Below are positions 1 to 8,925 of a stretch of 64,000 nt of DNA, one piece after another (positions within the stretch are counted from its first letter, which is position 1; every line of letters begins with the position of its first letter). The translations under genes were made by a program, and so were the position numbers. The stretch comes from Xanthoparmelia taractica (lineage: Eukaryota; Ascomycota; Lecanoromycetes; Lecanorales; Parmeliaceae). The stretch spans positions 1 through 64,000 of the forward strand of contig JANQBS010000210.1 of NCBI GenBank assembly GCA_033085395.1. The letters are read 5' to 3'. Under the pieces are notes generated by a model. It worked only from the letters and a program-made list of their open reading frames with translations, did no database searches and was not told the origin of the DNA.

Positions 1-1
1 A

Positions 2-67
2 TTCGAAGATATTAATCTTTATATTATTTATACGAAGCGTGTAACTTTAATAACTAAGAATATATAA
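2..67 (+). pseudogene. Histone H3 C-terminal fragment (copy 1, cut by window edge)
   Basis: The frame from base 2 reads FEDINLYIIYTKRVTLITKNI split as FEDINL, YIIYTKRV and TLITKNI, ending in TAA. It matches the H3 loop2/alpha3 segment FEDTNLCAIHAKRVTI.xKDIQ, with the stop where Q is expected. T to I, C to Y, H to Y and Q to stop are all single C-to-T or G-to-A outcomes. A second, longer copy is at 5040-5280. Confidence 0.7.
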
Positions 68-289
68 TTATAAAAAACGATCGTAAACTCTTTTAATAAT
101 GCGAAGAAAGAAGAGGGGAATTTACTATTATAGAGTAGATAGTAGATTATTATTATAATTAGCGTGCTAGCAATTCTTCTAATAATTAAATAAATCAAAT
201 ATATTAATAGTAATAGAAATAACTCGCTAAGCCCTAGATGATTACGAAGATCTTTCGTAATATAATATTAAATGCGATGGCGAGCTTAG

Positions 290-581
290 CTTAATAACGT
301 GATAGTGAAGTGAAGTAATAATAATAATAATAATAAAGTAAAGTAATGGCTAGAATAATAACTAGAATACTTAATAACGTGATAATGAAGTAAAGTAATG
401 GTGATAACGATAATAAAGTAAATTAATGACTAGAATAATAACTAGAATACTTAATAACGTGATAATGAAGTAAATTAATAGTAATAACGATAATAAAGTG
501 AAGTAATAACTAGAATAATAACTGAAATGCTTAATAACGTGATAGTAAAGTAAAGTAATAACTAGAATAATAATTAGAATA
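290..581. repeat. 80 bp tandem repeat, four units
   Basis: Units begin with CTTAATAACGTGAT at 290, 370, 450 and 530, an exact 80 base period, and end in ACTAGAATA or a close variant; the last unit is shorter. The homologous place in the second copy of the host element (5511-5642) has only two units. Confidence 0.85.
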
Positions 582-818
582 CGTTCGCATGATTCATATA
601 GAGTAAATTCTTCTATATATAGTATATTTCTTATACCCCTACATATAATATGAAATATTCCTTTATATACTAGAAATTTCTTAGATTATTTCATGATATT
701 AGCACGTCTCCCAGATTATTCCATAAAAATAAAATGATATAATCTTAATATCATATCATATCATGATATAATATCGACATCCTATATTCCAAACCATTCC
801 AGACCTTTCCAACCTGTA

Positions 819-2555
819 ATTAATTAAGATTTCATATAAGAATAAGAGGTTATAAATATGTCTTTAATTACTATCGTGCTTCGGGATTAGTCTTAGCGAC
901 GAGTAGACGAATTATTACTTCGTCTAAAGATTAATCTCGATTAAGCGATTATATTAAAATTATTTTTAAAGGTTCGCTATTAATATATTAGGTCCTGCGA
1001 GAGCTAATTAATAATTGTAATTACGATAACGTAGGATTTAATCTCGATATTTAATTTTTACTTTTTTTCGAAGAATAATCGAAAGAATCTTTGCGAATAT
1101 AAGATCTAAATAATTCTTCAATTAATAATTTCAATCTTTTACTTATAGCGAATCTTAACTAATTAGATCTAAATCTAATAAATCGTATAGCGCGTATAAG
1201 AATTCTTCTACTATATATAGTAGTAATATAAGTATCTACGAGTACGTTAAGAGTTATTTAGACTTAAAAATCTAATTATTAAGCGAGATAAGATTAATAC
1301 TTAAGACTTCGATTTTAATCTTATAATATATATTTGCTAGATAATTTAGCTAATAATTAAGATAGATATTAATATATTAATAGTACTCGCGTGAGCATTA
1401 TTTCTTATTAAAATTTCGATATATAGCGGAGAATTTAAGAATAGAACTTAAGTTCTATTTAATATCGATAAGAGCGATTATTTTACTCAGTAGAAGATCG
1501 CTATAACGTTTATTCTCGGTGATCTAGACTATAAGATCGTTCTAGTTATTCAAGATATATACGTTTATAAACGTATCGTAATACTTACGAATAAAGTCGA
1601 ATTTATATAAGACTAATAACTTAGCTAGATGAAAACGATAATCTAATAGTATCTTTTATAGACAAATAATTACTATAAGATATATATAATAATATATAAT
1701 CTAATTATACACCTCGAAATACTATAGTAGATATATTATCTTCTTAACTTCCTAAGCATCGTTCGTATTAGCGCGATTAACGTATTCTCGACTTAGCTTA
1801 ATAAGATTTTCGAATTTAAACGTCTTAAAAAAGATTTACTTAAAATACTTAATATTGATAACGCGATAGCGTTTATAAAGATTAAGAAAGAGACGTGTAT
1901 CTTTAATATATATAAAAGAGACTCTAAGATTATCGTTTTTCTCTAAATTACTATTAAGCTTAGATAAATAATATCGATAATAGCGATAACTATGGCGAGA
2001 GCGTAACTTATATATTCGATACTACTTATATCGATTATATTCGTACTTGGCGAGGCGTTCTTTTAGTTCTAAGACTTAATCGCGATAGCTAAAGACCTTA
2101 ATATCGATTTTCTTAATCACGCTTAGGCTAAGAGTTTCTAAGAAGAGTGTTTTCGATATTATAGACTTATTTCTACGAAATCGAGCGAAGCGAAGAAAGA
2201 GAGAGAGTGTAATAATCTTTATAAGCGCTCTAAATCTACTAAGAATCTTTTTAAAGATCTTCTTAAATATCTTAAAGCGTCTAATAGCGATAGTTATAAT
2301 ATAAGATAAATAAGATAATTAAAAAGATTAAAATAAGTGTAGATGTGAATAGAATAAGAAGAATATATACTAATCTAGTATGTAGATATTTAATAATTCA
2401 AGATTAGTTAAATGAAGATTATAAAAGAATACGATTACTCTAAGTGAGAAGAATTCGAATAAAGAGTCAACTAATAATATAAGACCTATACATATAGTGC
2501 TCTCGAAGACACGTGTTTCCCGTATATACGTATGCATCTAAAATAGGGGCTGGAT
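819..2555. other. AT-rich, ORF-poor RIP-like stretch
   Basis: No reading frame survives here and no family is recognisable. The base composition, dense TAA/TAG/ATA and lack of CpA fit heavily RIP-mutated transposon sequence. Short open runs around 2140-2290 are rich in lysine, arginine and serine but too eroded to assign. Confidence 0.5.
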
Positions 2556-2831
2556 TACGGGTCGGAAAGGTGTGATATCTATTGAACATAGTCGTTTTCA
2601 ACCTTTTTTCAACTTTTTTTAAAAAATTATATCTTTTTAATCTATTTATAGAATTTTATAATTATATAAGCGTTCGCTTAAGCTTTTTACGTATTTTTAG
2701 AATATAAAAAAATATCACGTAATATATCTATTAAAAACTCAATGGGAGTATGGGATATCCCATATCTTTCGATATGGTGTTCGAAAAACTAGTCCCATAC
2801 CATCAAATATACCACACCTTTCCGACCCGTA
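2556..2831. mobile_element. MITE-like element, copy 1 (276 bp)
   Basis: Ends are TACGGGTCGGAAAGGTGTG on the left and its inverse CACACCTTTCCGACCCGTA on the right. The same unit recurs at 5929-6205 (inverted) and 7023-7298. The outer TA could be a TA target duplication of Tc1/mariner type, but the insertion site is not clean enough to settle the superfamily. The interior is AT-rich without a credible ORF; the 79-codon frame starting inside it at 2750 is not a gene. Confidence 0.85.
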
Positions 2832-2856
2832 CCCTTATCCCTATCTTGAAGATTTA

Positions 2857-3392
2857 TATACGCTATAGAAACGATATCGCGTGTAGAAGAACTTCTTCTA
2901 CGCGCCTACGAAAAGAGCTAAGGAAATTCTTTAATAAACTATTAATAATGTGTATCGTTTGCTATAAATATATTAATTTTATATTATAAAGATAATAGCG
3001 TATTAAAAGAACTCTTTTTTCTTATTATTTAAAGGGATTGAGGTTTTTTAATAAGTCTTCTACGTATACTTAGCGACTACGTTATTACTAGTTTATAAAT
3101 AGTAGAATTAATCGTAATATATCGAGTTAAGTGTTAACACTCGAAGAGTATTATTAAAATTATCGTATTATAAAGAGATTTATACTACGTATTAAGGTTA
3201 ATATAATAGAATCGAGTTAATTATAATTAATAAACGTTATATATATAATAGTATTAACGCGCGCTTATAGCGCGTATCTTTTACTACTAATAATAAAAGT
3301 TAGTATTATAGAAGTAACGTTATTTACGAGTACTTTTTCTTGTTTTCTACGATATTTAAAGGTTTTTATATTACGTAATAAGAATACTATAC
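2857..3392 (+). repeat. 536 bp direct repeat, copy A (uninterrupted junction)
   Basis: It begins TATACGCTATAGAAACGATAT and is repeated at about 4299-4834 with many C/T and G/A differences. Beyond this copy the sequence runs on as ACTAAATAGTACCTG, which in the other copy is found only after the 4839-5880 element (at 5886). This copy therefore shows the empty insertion site. Confidence 0.8.
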
Positions 3393-4298
3393 TAAATAGT
3401 ACCTGAAAGATTAGAGTCTAAGAAGAGAGGCAATTGTTAGACCTAGCGCTATATGCGTATTAGCGTCGACTATTTATAGGTTTAGAGTTTATTGCGAGAT
3501 TATAGCGAGGTTTATAACCTAAGGTCTTGACGAGGCCTTAGCGATTATATGTTCTCTTCGCATATCTTAGGGTTTTCGTATTTCTTAGAAATTAGTTCTA
3601 CTAGAACTTAGTACCTAATAAAGAAATCACTATCGTATCGACTATACGTCTCTTATATTGATTAGGGTCGCTTGCTAAGCGCCAGCGAATTAATCCCTTA
3701 CACTCTTATAATAAGAATAAGGCGAGAACTTATTTCTAATATAATCGTCGTAAAAATCGATAAAGTATCGGCGATAAGAAAGAGTAAATATTACTTTATA
3801 TTAATATATGATAGCGAAGCGCTAAGAGACTTACTTTCATTGTTATTATTATTATGTGAGCTATCTTAAGTATTAGCATATATTAATATTAGCGTAACGA
3901 TAGAAAAGTTTAATAATATTTACAATAAAGAGAGATAGAAGAAGTCGTAATGATAAGAATTAATTAATAATACGTTAGTATTAATATATTTAAAGACGAT
4001 ATTATAGCGTTAGAGCAAGAACTTATAAAGAGTATATTAGATATTATAAAGAAGAGAAAAGTTTTAGAAGAGCGAAGATAATTTTATTAACATTAAAAGA
4101 CGCTAGTAATTATTATTCACGACGTTATCGTCGATATCGCTATTAATAAAATAATAAATTAGCTCTACGTTCTTCTATTATAGAAGCTAGAATAGCTCTA
4201 TAGAAAGACGTAAAAGCGTAGCTATTAGTTATTTAATAATAGCTCGCTAAAGATTAGAGTGAATAACGTATAGTGTATATGTTTTAGAATAATAGTAG
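3393..4298. other. AT-rich repeat remnant; part is inverted at 6838-7022
   Basis: About 3510-3705 is the reverse complement of 6838-7022 (shared motif CTTGCTAAGCGCCAGCGAA at 3671). A 65-codon open run at 3672-3869 looks like a piece of a decayed transposon ORF but cannot be assigned. No intact gene is seen. Confidence 0.55.
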
Positions 4299-4834
4299 TA
4301 TACGCTATAGAAACGATATCTCGTGTAGAAGAACTTCTTCTACGCGTCTATAAAAAGGACTAGAAAAATTCTTTAATAAATTATTAATAATATATATCGT
4401 TTATTATAGGTATATTAATCTTATGCTATAGAGACGATAACGTATTAGAAGAACTCTTTTTTCTTATTATTTAAAGAGATTAAGGTTTTTTAATAAGCCT
4501 TCTACGAATACTTAACGATCGCGTTATTACTAATTTATAAATAATAGAATTAGTTATAATATATCGAGTCAAGTATTAATGCTCGAAGAGTATTACTAAG
4601 ATTATCGTATTATAAAGAGGTTCGTACTACGTGTTAAGGTTGATATAGTAGAATCGAGTTAATTATAATTAGTAAACGTTATATATGTAATAGCATTAAC
4701 GCGCGTCTATAGCGCGTATCTTTTGCTATTAATTATAAAAGTTAATATTATAGAAGCGACGTTATTTATAAGTACTTTTTCTTATTTTTCACGAGATTTA
4801 AAGATTTTTTATATTACGTAATAAGAACACTATA
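4299..4834 (+). repeat. 536 bp direct repeat, copy B (interrupted)
   Basis: Second copy of the 2857-3392 repeat. It is broken at its right end by the TIR element 4839-5880. ACTATA occurs just left of the element (4829-4834) and directly right of it (5881-5886), so a target duplication longer than TA is possible. Confidence 0.75.
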
Positions 4835-5039
4835 TAGCTACGAGTCGAAAAGGTCTGGTATATTTAATGGGATATTCCATATCATATCGTATTATATTAT
4901 ACTATAGGAGAGTATCATGGGAGGGTTATATTAGATCACTTATAAAGATATGAAATGGGAAATTACTAGTATTATGAAATAATCTAGGAAATTTCTAGTA
5001 TATGCAGGGATATTTCATAATGTAGACTATTTTTCATAT

Positions 5040-5280
5040 CAGGTGGCGAATAAGATAAGAAAATTTCAAATTGGGATTCGATCTAATAATTCTTAAGCTC
5101 TTCTTTTCGCGAGTGATAAGAGAGATCGCGATAATATATATAAAGGAAATACGTTTTTCTAGATCGATTATTAAGACTATTTATAAGTCGACGAAAGCTT
5201 TTCTTTATTATATGTTCGAAGATATTAATCTTTATATTATTTATGCGAAGCGTGTAACTTTAATAACTAAGAATATATAA
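5040..5280 (+). pseudogene. Histone H3 core fragment inside a transposable element
   Basis: The 5071-5280 frame aligns without gaps to the H3 histone fold. Landmarks in order are DLIILKLFFSRVIREIA (H3 xLLIRKLPFQRLVREIA), IRFSRSII (LRFQSSAI), FLYYMFEDINL (YLVxLFEDTNL), AKRVT and LITKNI followed by TAA at the Q of KDIQL. Just upstream, one base out of frame, QVANKIRKFQ at about 5041-5070 matches TVALREIRRYQ. The N-terminal tail is absent, so capture began near residue 45 of H3. Most substitutions (P to F, T to I, C to Y, H to Y, Q to stop) fit C-to-T change. Canonical H3 or CenH3 origin is unresolved; loop 1 has the canonical length. It cannot encode a working histone. Confidence 0.8.
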
Positions 5281-5510
5281 TTATAAAAAACGATCGTAAA
5301 CTCTTTTAATAATGCGAAGAAAGAAGAGGGGAATTTACTATTATAGAGTAGATAGTAGATTATTATTATAATTAGCGTGCTAGCAATTCTTCTAATAATT
5401 AAATAAATCAAATATATTAATAGTAATAGAAATAACTCGCTAAGCCCTAGATAATTACGAAGATCTTTCGTAACACGAATACACGATATCAAATACGATA
5501 GCGAGCTTAG

Positions 5511-5642
5511 CTTAACAACGTGATAATAAAGTAGAATAATAATAATAACGATAATAAAGTGAAGTGATAACTAGAATAATAATTAGAATACTTAATAACG
5601 TAATAGTGAAGTGAAGTGATAATTAGAATAATAACTAGAATA
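5511..5642. repeat. 80 bp tandem repeat, two units
   Basis: Units start at 5511 (CTTAACAACGTGATAATAAAG) and 5591 (CTTAATAACGTAATAGTGAAG). The homologous array in the truncated copy (290-581) has four units. Confidence 0.8.
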
Positions 5643-5928
5643 CGTTCGCATGATTCTATATAGAGTAACTTCTTCTATATATAGTATATTTCCCATACCC
5701 CTGCATATAACATGGAATATCCCTGCATATATTAGAAATTTCCTAGATTATTTCATAATACCAGCACGTCTCCCAGACTATTCCATAAAAATCAAATGAT
5801 ATAATCTCAATATTATATCATATCATAATATGATATCGACACTCTATATCCCAGATCATCCCAGACCTTTCCGACCCGTAACTATACTAAATAGTACCTG
5901 GGGACCAGGGCTCAAGGGGGAAGGCAAT

Positions 5929-6205
5929 TACGGGTCGGAAAGGTGTGGTATATTTAATGATATGGGACTAGTTTTTCGAATATCATATCGAAAGGTATAG
6001 AATATCCTATACTCTCATTGAGTTTTTAATAAATATATTACATAATAATTTTTTTATATTATAAAAATATATAAAAAGCTTAAGCGAACGCTTATATAAT
6101 TATAAAATTCTATAAATAGATTAAAAAGATATAATTTTTTAAAAAAAGTTAAAAAAAAGTTAAAAACGACTATATTCAACAGATACCACACCTTTCCGAC
6201 CCGTA
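5929..6205. mobile_element. MITE-like element, copy 2 (277 bp, inverted)
   Basis: Same element as 2556-2831 in the opposite orientation. Both TIRs are intact (TACGGGTCGGAAAGGTGTGG and its inverse). It lies 48 bases right of the H3-bearing element; the intervening 5881-5928 is host sequence also present uninterrupted at 3386-3432. Confidence 0.85.
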
Positions 6206-7022
6206 GACCGTATAGAAGAGTAATCTTTTGCTGAACGTAGAACTCGATAGCGGTAGTAGAGAAATAAGAAGCGTGTTTATTAATCAATAATATTCGCTAT
6301 CGATTTAATTTCGTAGTTATTTCGAAGTGAAAGACCTACTATAGTTATTAAAGAACTATTTCGTTTTCGATTCAGCTATTCTCGCTAAGTACAATATATT
6401 TATTCGTTATAATTTCATTTTAGGTCTTTATTTATTGTTTTTCTTTAAAGATAATCTATAACTCTAGAACTCTTCTATCTATAGATATATATTCGATAAG
6501 TAAGACTTAGTTATGGTTATTAGGTTACGTTATATATGTCTTCTTCTAATACTTGCTAATTATAAGTTTCTCTTTCTTAATAATCTCTTGCATTAAGCCC
6601 TTCTTATTTATATTCTAGATATTCGTTTCGTTAATTAAATACTTAGTCTTAACGCTCAAAAATAGAGCGAATTATTAATTAGATATTTAACGATCTTAGG
6701 TCATGGCACTCTTCTTATTAAGCGAAGAAATAAATACTATTTTAAGCTAATCATAATGATCTAGGAATTTCTAAACTCAGTTAATTTTAAGGGGCGCTCT
6801 ATTATTCTTCTTATCTAGTAGTTCCCTAGCTATTTCTGTAAGGGGTTGGTTCGCTGGCGCTTAGCAAGCGGCCTAATCAATATAAGAGACGTATAGTCGG
6901 TACGATGGTGATTCCTTTATTAGGTACTAAGTCCTAGTAGAACTAATTTCTAAGGAACACGAAAACCCTGGGGCATGCGAAGAGGACATATAACCGCCAA
7001 GGCCCCGTCAATGCCTTAGGTC
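6206..7022. other. AT-rich repeat remnant with an inverted copy of 3510-3705
   Basis: No gene. 6838-7022 is the reverse complement of about 3510-3705 and has kept more G+C than that copy, so it has suffered fewer C-to-T changes. Confidence 0.55.
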
Positions 7023-7298
7023 TACGGGTCGGAAAGGTATGGTATCTATTGAACATAGTCGTTTTCAACTTTTTTTCAACTTTTTTTAAAAAATTATATC
7101 TTTTTAATCTATTTATAGAATTTTATAATTGTATAAGCGTTCGCTTAAGCTTTTTACGTATTTTTAGAATATAAAAAAATATTACGTAATATATTTATTA
7201 AAAGCTTAATGAAAGTATAAGATATTCTATATCTTTCGATATAATATTCGAAAAACTAATCCTATATCATTAAATATACCACACCTTTCCGACTCGTA
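7023..7298. mobile_element. MITE-like element, copy 3 (276 bp)
   Basis: Third copy, in the same orientation as copy 1. The TIRs are TACGGGTCGGAAAGGTATGG and CCACACCTTTCCGACTCGTA. It abuts the 6838-7022 inverted block, so the repeats here are nested. Confidence 0.85.
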
Positions 7299-8146
7299 TC
7301 TATATCTATCTTCTTATATAACGTATCTATTATAATCGCTTAACGTAGATATCTTTGTATCTCTAAATAATATCTATATCGTTCTTCATAATCATCTATT
7401 ACTATAGTCGAAGCTAGATATATATTATAGCTAGCGAAGTGCGTGTACTATATTGAGATTGAGAACGTGTAACTACTAATAGATCTCGCTATCGAGTTGA
7501 GGTTCTTCGCTGGCAAGCTTTATCTTAGCCGAACCCCATATTGTATAGTCTTACTATCACGCTAATACACGTATTAAAGCTACTTATATATATTATAATT
7601 ACTGCGTACGATGTAGTCGCGGTGTAGTGATCTTATAATATTTCAGAAAATTATTAAAAAAAAAGATTTTCTAGAAGTCTATTGGGAATTATGTTAGTAA
7701 CCATAATAATATTATAGTATTAGCCCAATATTCATAATGGGATATAATTTAGATAGTACTCTTAAGAGTAGTTACTTTTATCTATCTTATTTGAATTAAT
7801 AGTATATACCGTACGTATAGTTGATTATTATTATTATCGTTATAAATACTATAGTTTTAGGGTGGATTTGAACTTATGATTAAATTGTAATAATAGCAGA
7901 ATTTATTTAACTAGATCAAACGGTTTTGAATAGAAGTCATGCACTACTTAGATAGATAAAGTAAAAACAATTAAAAAATGCCTACTGCGCAGCCCACTCA
8001 GCCCTATGAACATGAACCGTGAACTAGCGCGGCCGAAGGCCGCAGCAACCTTTCTTGTCTACTCTAAACCACACTCAGTCCAACACCTTCACCCGCCGCA
8101 CAAATTCCAAGTACCTCAAAACCCACTCTACTTGGAACCACCCACA
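7299..8146. other. Edge of the AT-rich block and 5' flank of COX17
   Basis: No gene is seen from 7299 to about 7960. Base composition changes sharply near 7960-8010, where the repeat block ends. A tRNA-like relic may lie at 7860-7923 on the minus strand. 8010-8146 is a CA-rich leader before the COX17 start codon. Confidence 0.5.
7860..7923 (-). pseudogene. Possible decayed tRNA
   Basis: On the minus strand TGATCTAGTTAAATA resembles a tRNA D-arm (TGGTCTAGTTGGTTA), and 40 bases further AAGTTCAAATCC resembles a T-arm (GGTTCGAATCC). The T-stem no longer pairs and no clean cloverleaf forms. It may be a RIP-altered tRNA or chance in AT-rich DNA. Confidence 0.2.
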
Positions 8147-8610
8147 ATGTCCTCCACAACATTCTCGCCCTCGTCAACAAGTACGCTCCCCCCTTCCCCC
8201 CACTGTGTCTTCTCCCCTCCGCTCCACCAGCTCCTCCCTCCCCCTCACACCCACCCCCATACCCATACCCATCCACCACCCACCCCTCCCCCCGAAACTT
8301 CCCCACTAACACCCTTCAACCCCCCCAGCACCACCCACAGCAACCAACACATCCACATCCCTAAAACCACCCGGTGAAGCCGCCGCGAAAGTAAAGGTAC
8401 CTACCGCCCTTCAGCGCCGTCAACCCAACCAACTACTCAAGTATACTGACACGAATCTCCTTCCAGCCCTGCTGCGTCTGCAAAGACGAAAAAGCCACGC
8501 GCGACGAATGCATGCTCTTCAGCAACAGCGTGGACCCGCAGGAGGCGTGTAAGGGTACGGTAGAGAGGTATAGGAGTTGTATGAGGGGGTATGGGTTTGA
8601 TATTGCGTGA
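8147..8610 (+). CDS. COX17: COX17, cytochrome c oxidase copper chaperone
   Basis: Carries copper in the mitochondrial intermembrane space to the Sco/Cox11 proteins that metallate cytochrome c oxidase. The gene has three exons, 8147-8180, 8329-8396 and 8467-8610, giving 81 aa. Both introns are GT-AG (8181-8328 with CTAAC near its 3' end; 8397-8466); an alternative first acceptor at 8340 keeps the frame. The diagnostic core is in exon 3: KPCCVCKDEK with copper-binding Cys36-Cys37, then twin CX9C pairs Cys39/Cys49 and Cys62/Cys72, ending MRGYGFDIA. The N-terminus is the usual poorly conserved Thr/Pro-rich stretch. It converges on ALG6. No single long ORF shows it, so it is easily missed. Confidence 0.93.
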
Positions 8611-8925
8611 GTGGGGAAGGAGAGGTAATGGAGAGAAGGGGAAGAGGGGGTACAGGGAAGGGGGTTAAGAGGGGCTGCGATGGGGGGAAGGGGGGAAGTG
8701 TATGATATAATATGACATGAGCTGCATGAGGAAGAGGATGAGAGGACGAGGGGCTAAAAGCATAGCAAGGGCGTTGCATTGATGGTGTCAACGAGATGCA
8801 TTGATTAGGTGGGGCGAACATCCCTGCTCTGGTTATGGAGATATTGTGATACTATGTGTTTACAATAATACAGCTGTACAGTATTTGGGTATCTCGAAAA
8901 CATGTGCGCCGCCATCCGACCATGC
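8611..8925. other. Convergent 3' region between COX17 and ALG6
   Basis: About 315 bases, G-rich on the plus strand up to about 8760. It holds the 3' ends of both transcripts; no further gene is seen. Confidence 0.6.

Larger units (their letters stand above)
1..818 (+). mobile_element. Truncated copy of the H3-carrying TIR element
   Basis: This is the right-hand portion of the element seen in full at 4839-5880; the left part lies beyond the window. It aligns from the FEDxNL segment of the histone relic (2-67) through an 80 bp tandem repeat to a right terminus CCAGACCTTTCCAACCTGTA ending at 818. The matching terminus at 5861-5880 differs by C/T and G/A transitions, as RIP would give. It holds no usable reading frame. 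Confidence 0.75.
4839..5880 (+). mobile_element. 1.04 kb TIR element carrying a histone H3 fragment (full copy)
   Basis: Left end TACGAGTCGAAAAGGTCTGG and right end CCAGACCTTTCCGACCCGTA are inverted repeats; imperfect similarity continues inward about 200 bp (for example AAATAATCTAGGAAATTTCTA at about 4975 against its inverse near 5740). The outer bases match the TIR of the 276 bp elements, so both belong to one family. The interior contains an H3-like relic (5040-5280), unassigned AT-rich sequence and an 80 bp tandem repeat (5511-5642). No transposase is visible, so the element would be non-autonomous. Confidence 0.75.

Noticed and set aside
2750..2989. 79-codon ORF
   Set aside because: It starts inside a MITE and runs over its TIR into repeat sequence; there is no protein signal.
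5929..6205. Clean TA target duplication proving Tc1/mariner
   Set aside because: TA also belongs to the conserved terminal sequence and the empty-site comparison is ambiguous, so the superfamily is left open.
8519..8821. Minus-strand Pro/Ser ORF over the COX17 3' end
   Set aside because: It overlaps the conserved third COX17 exon and has low-complexity content.
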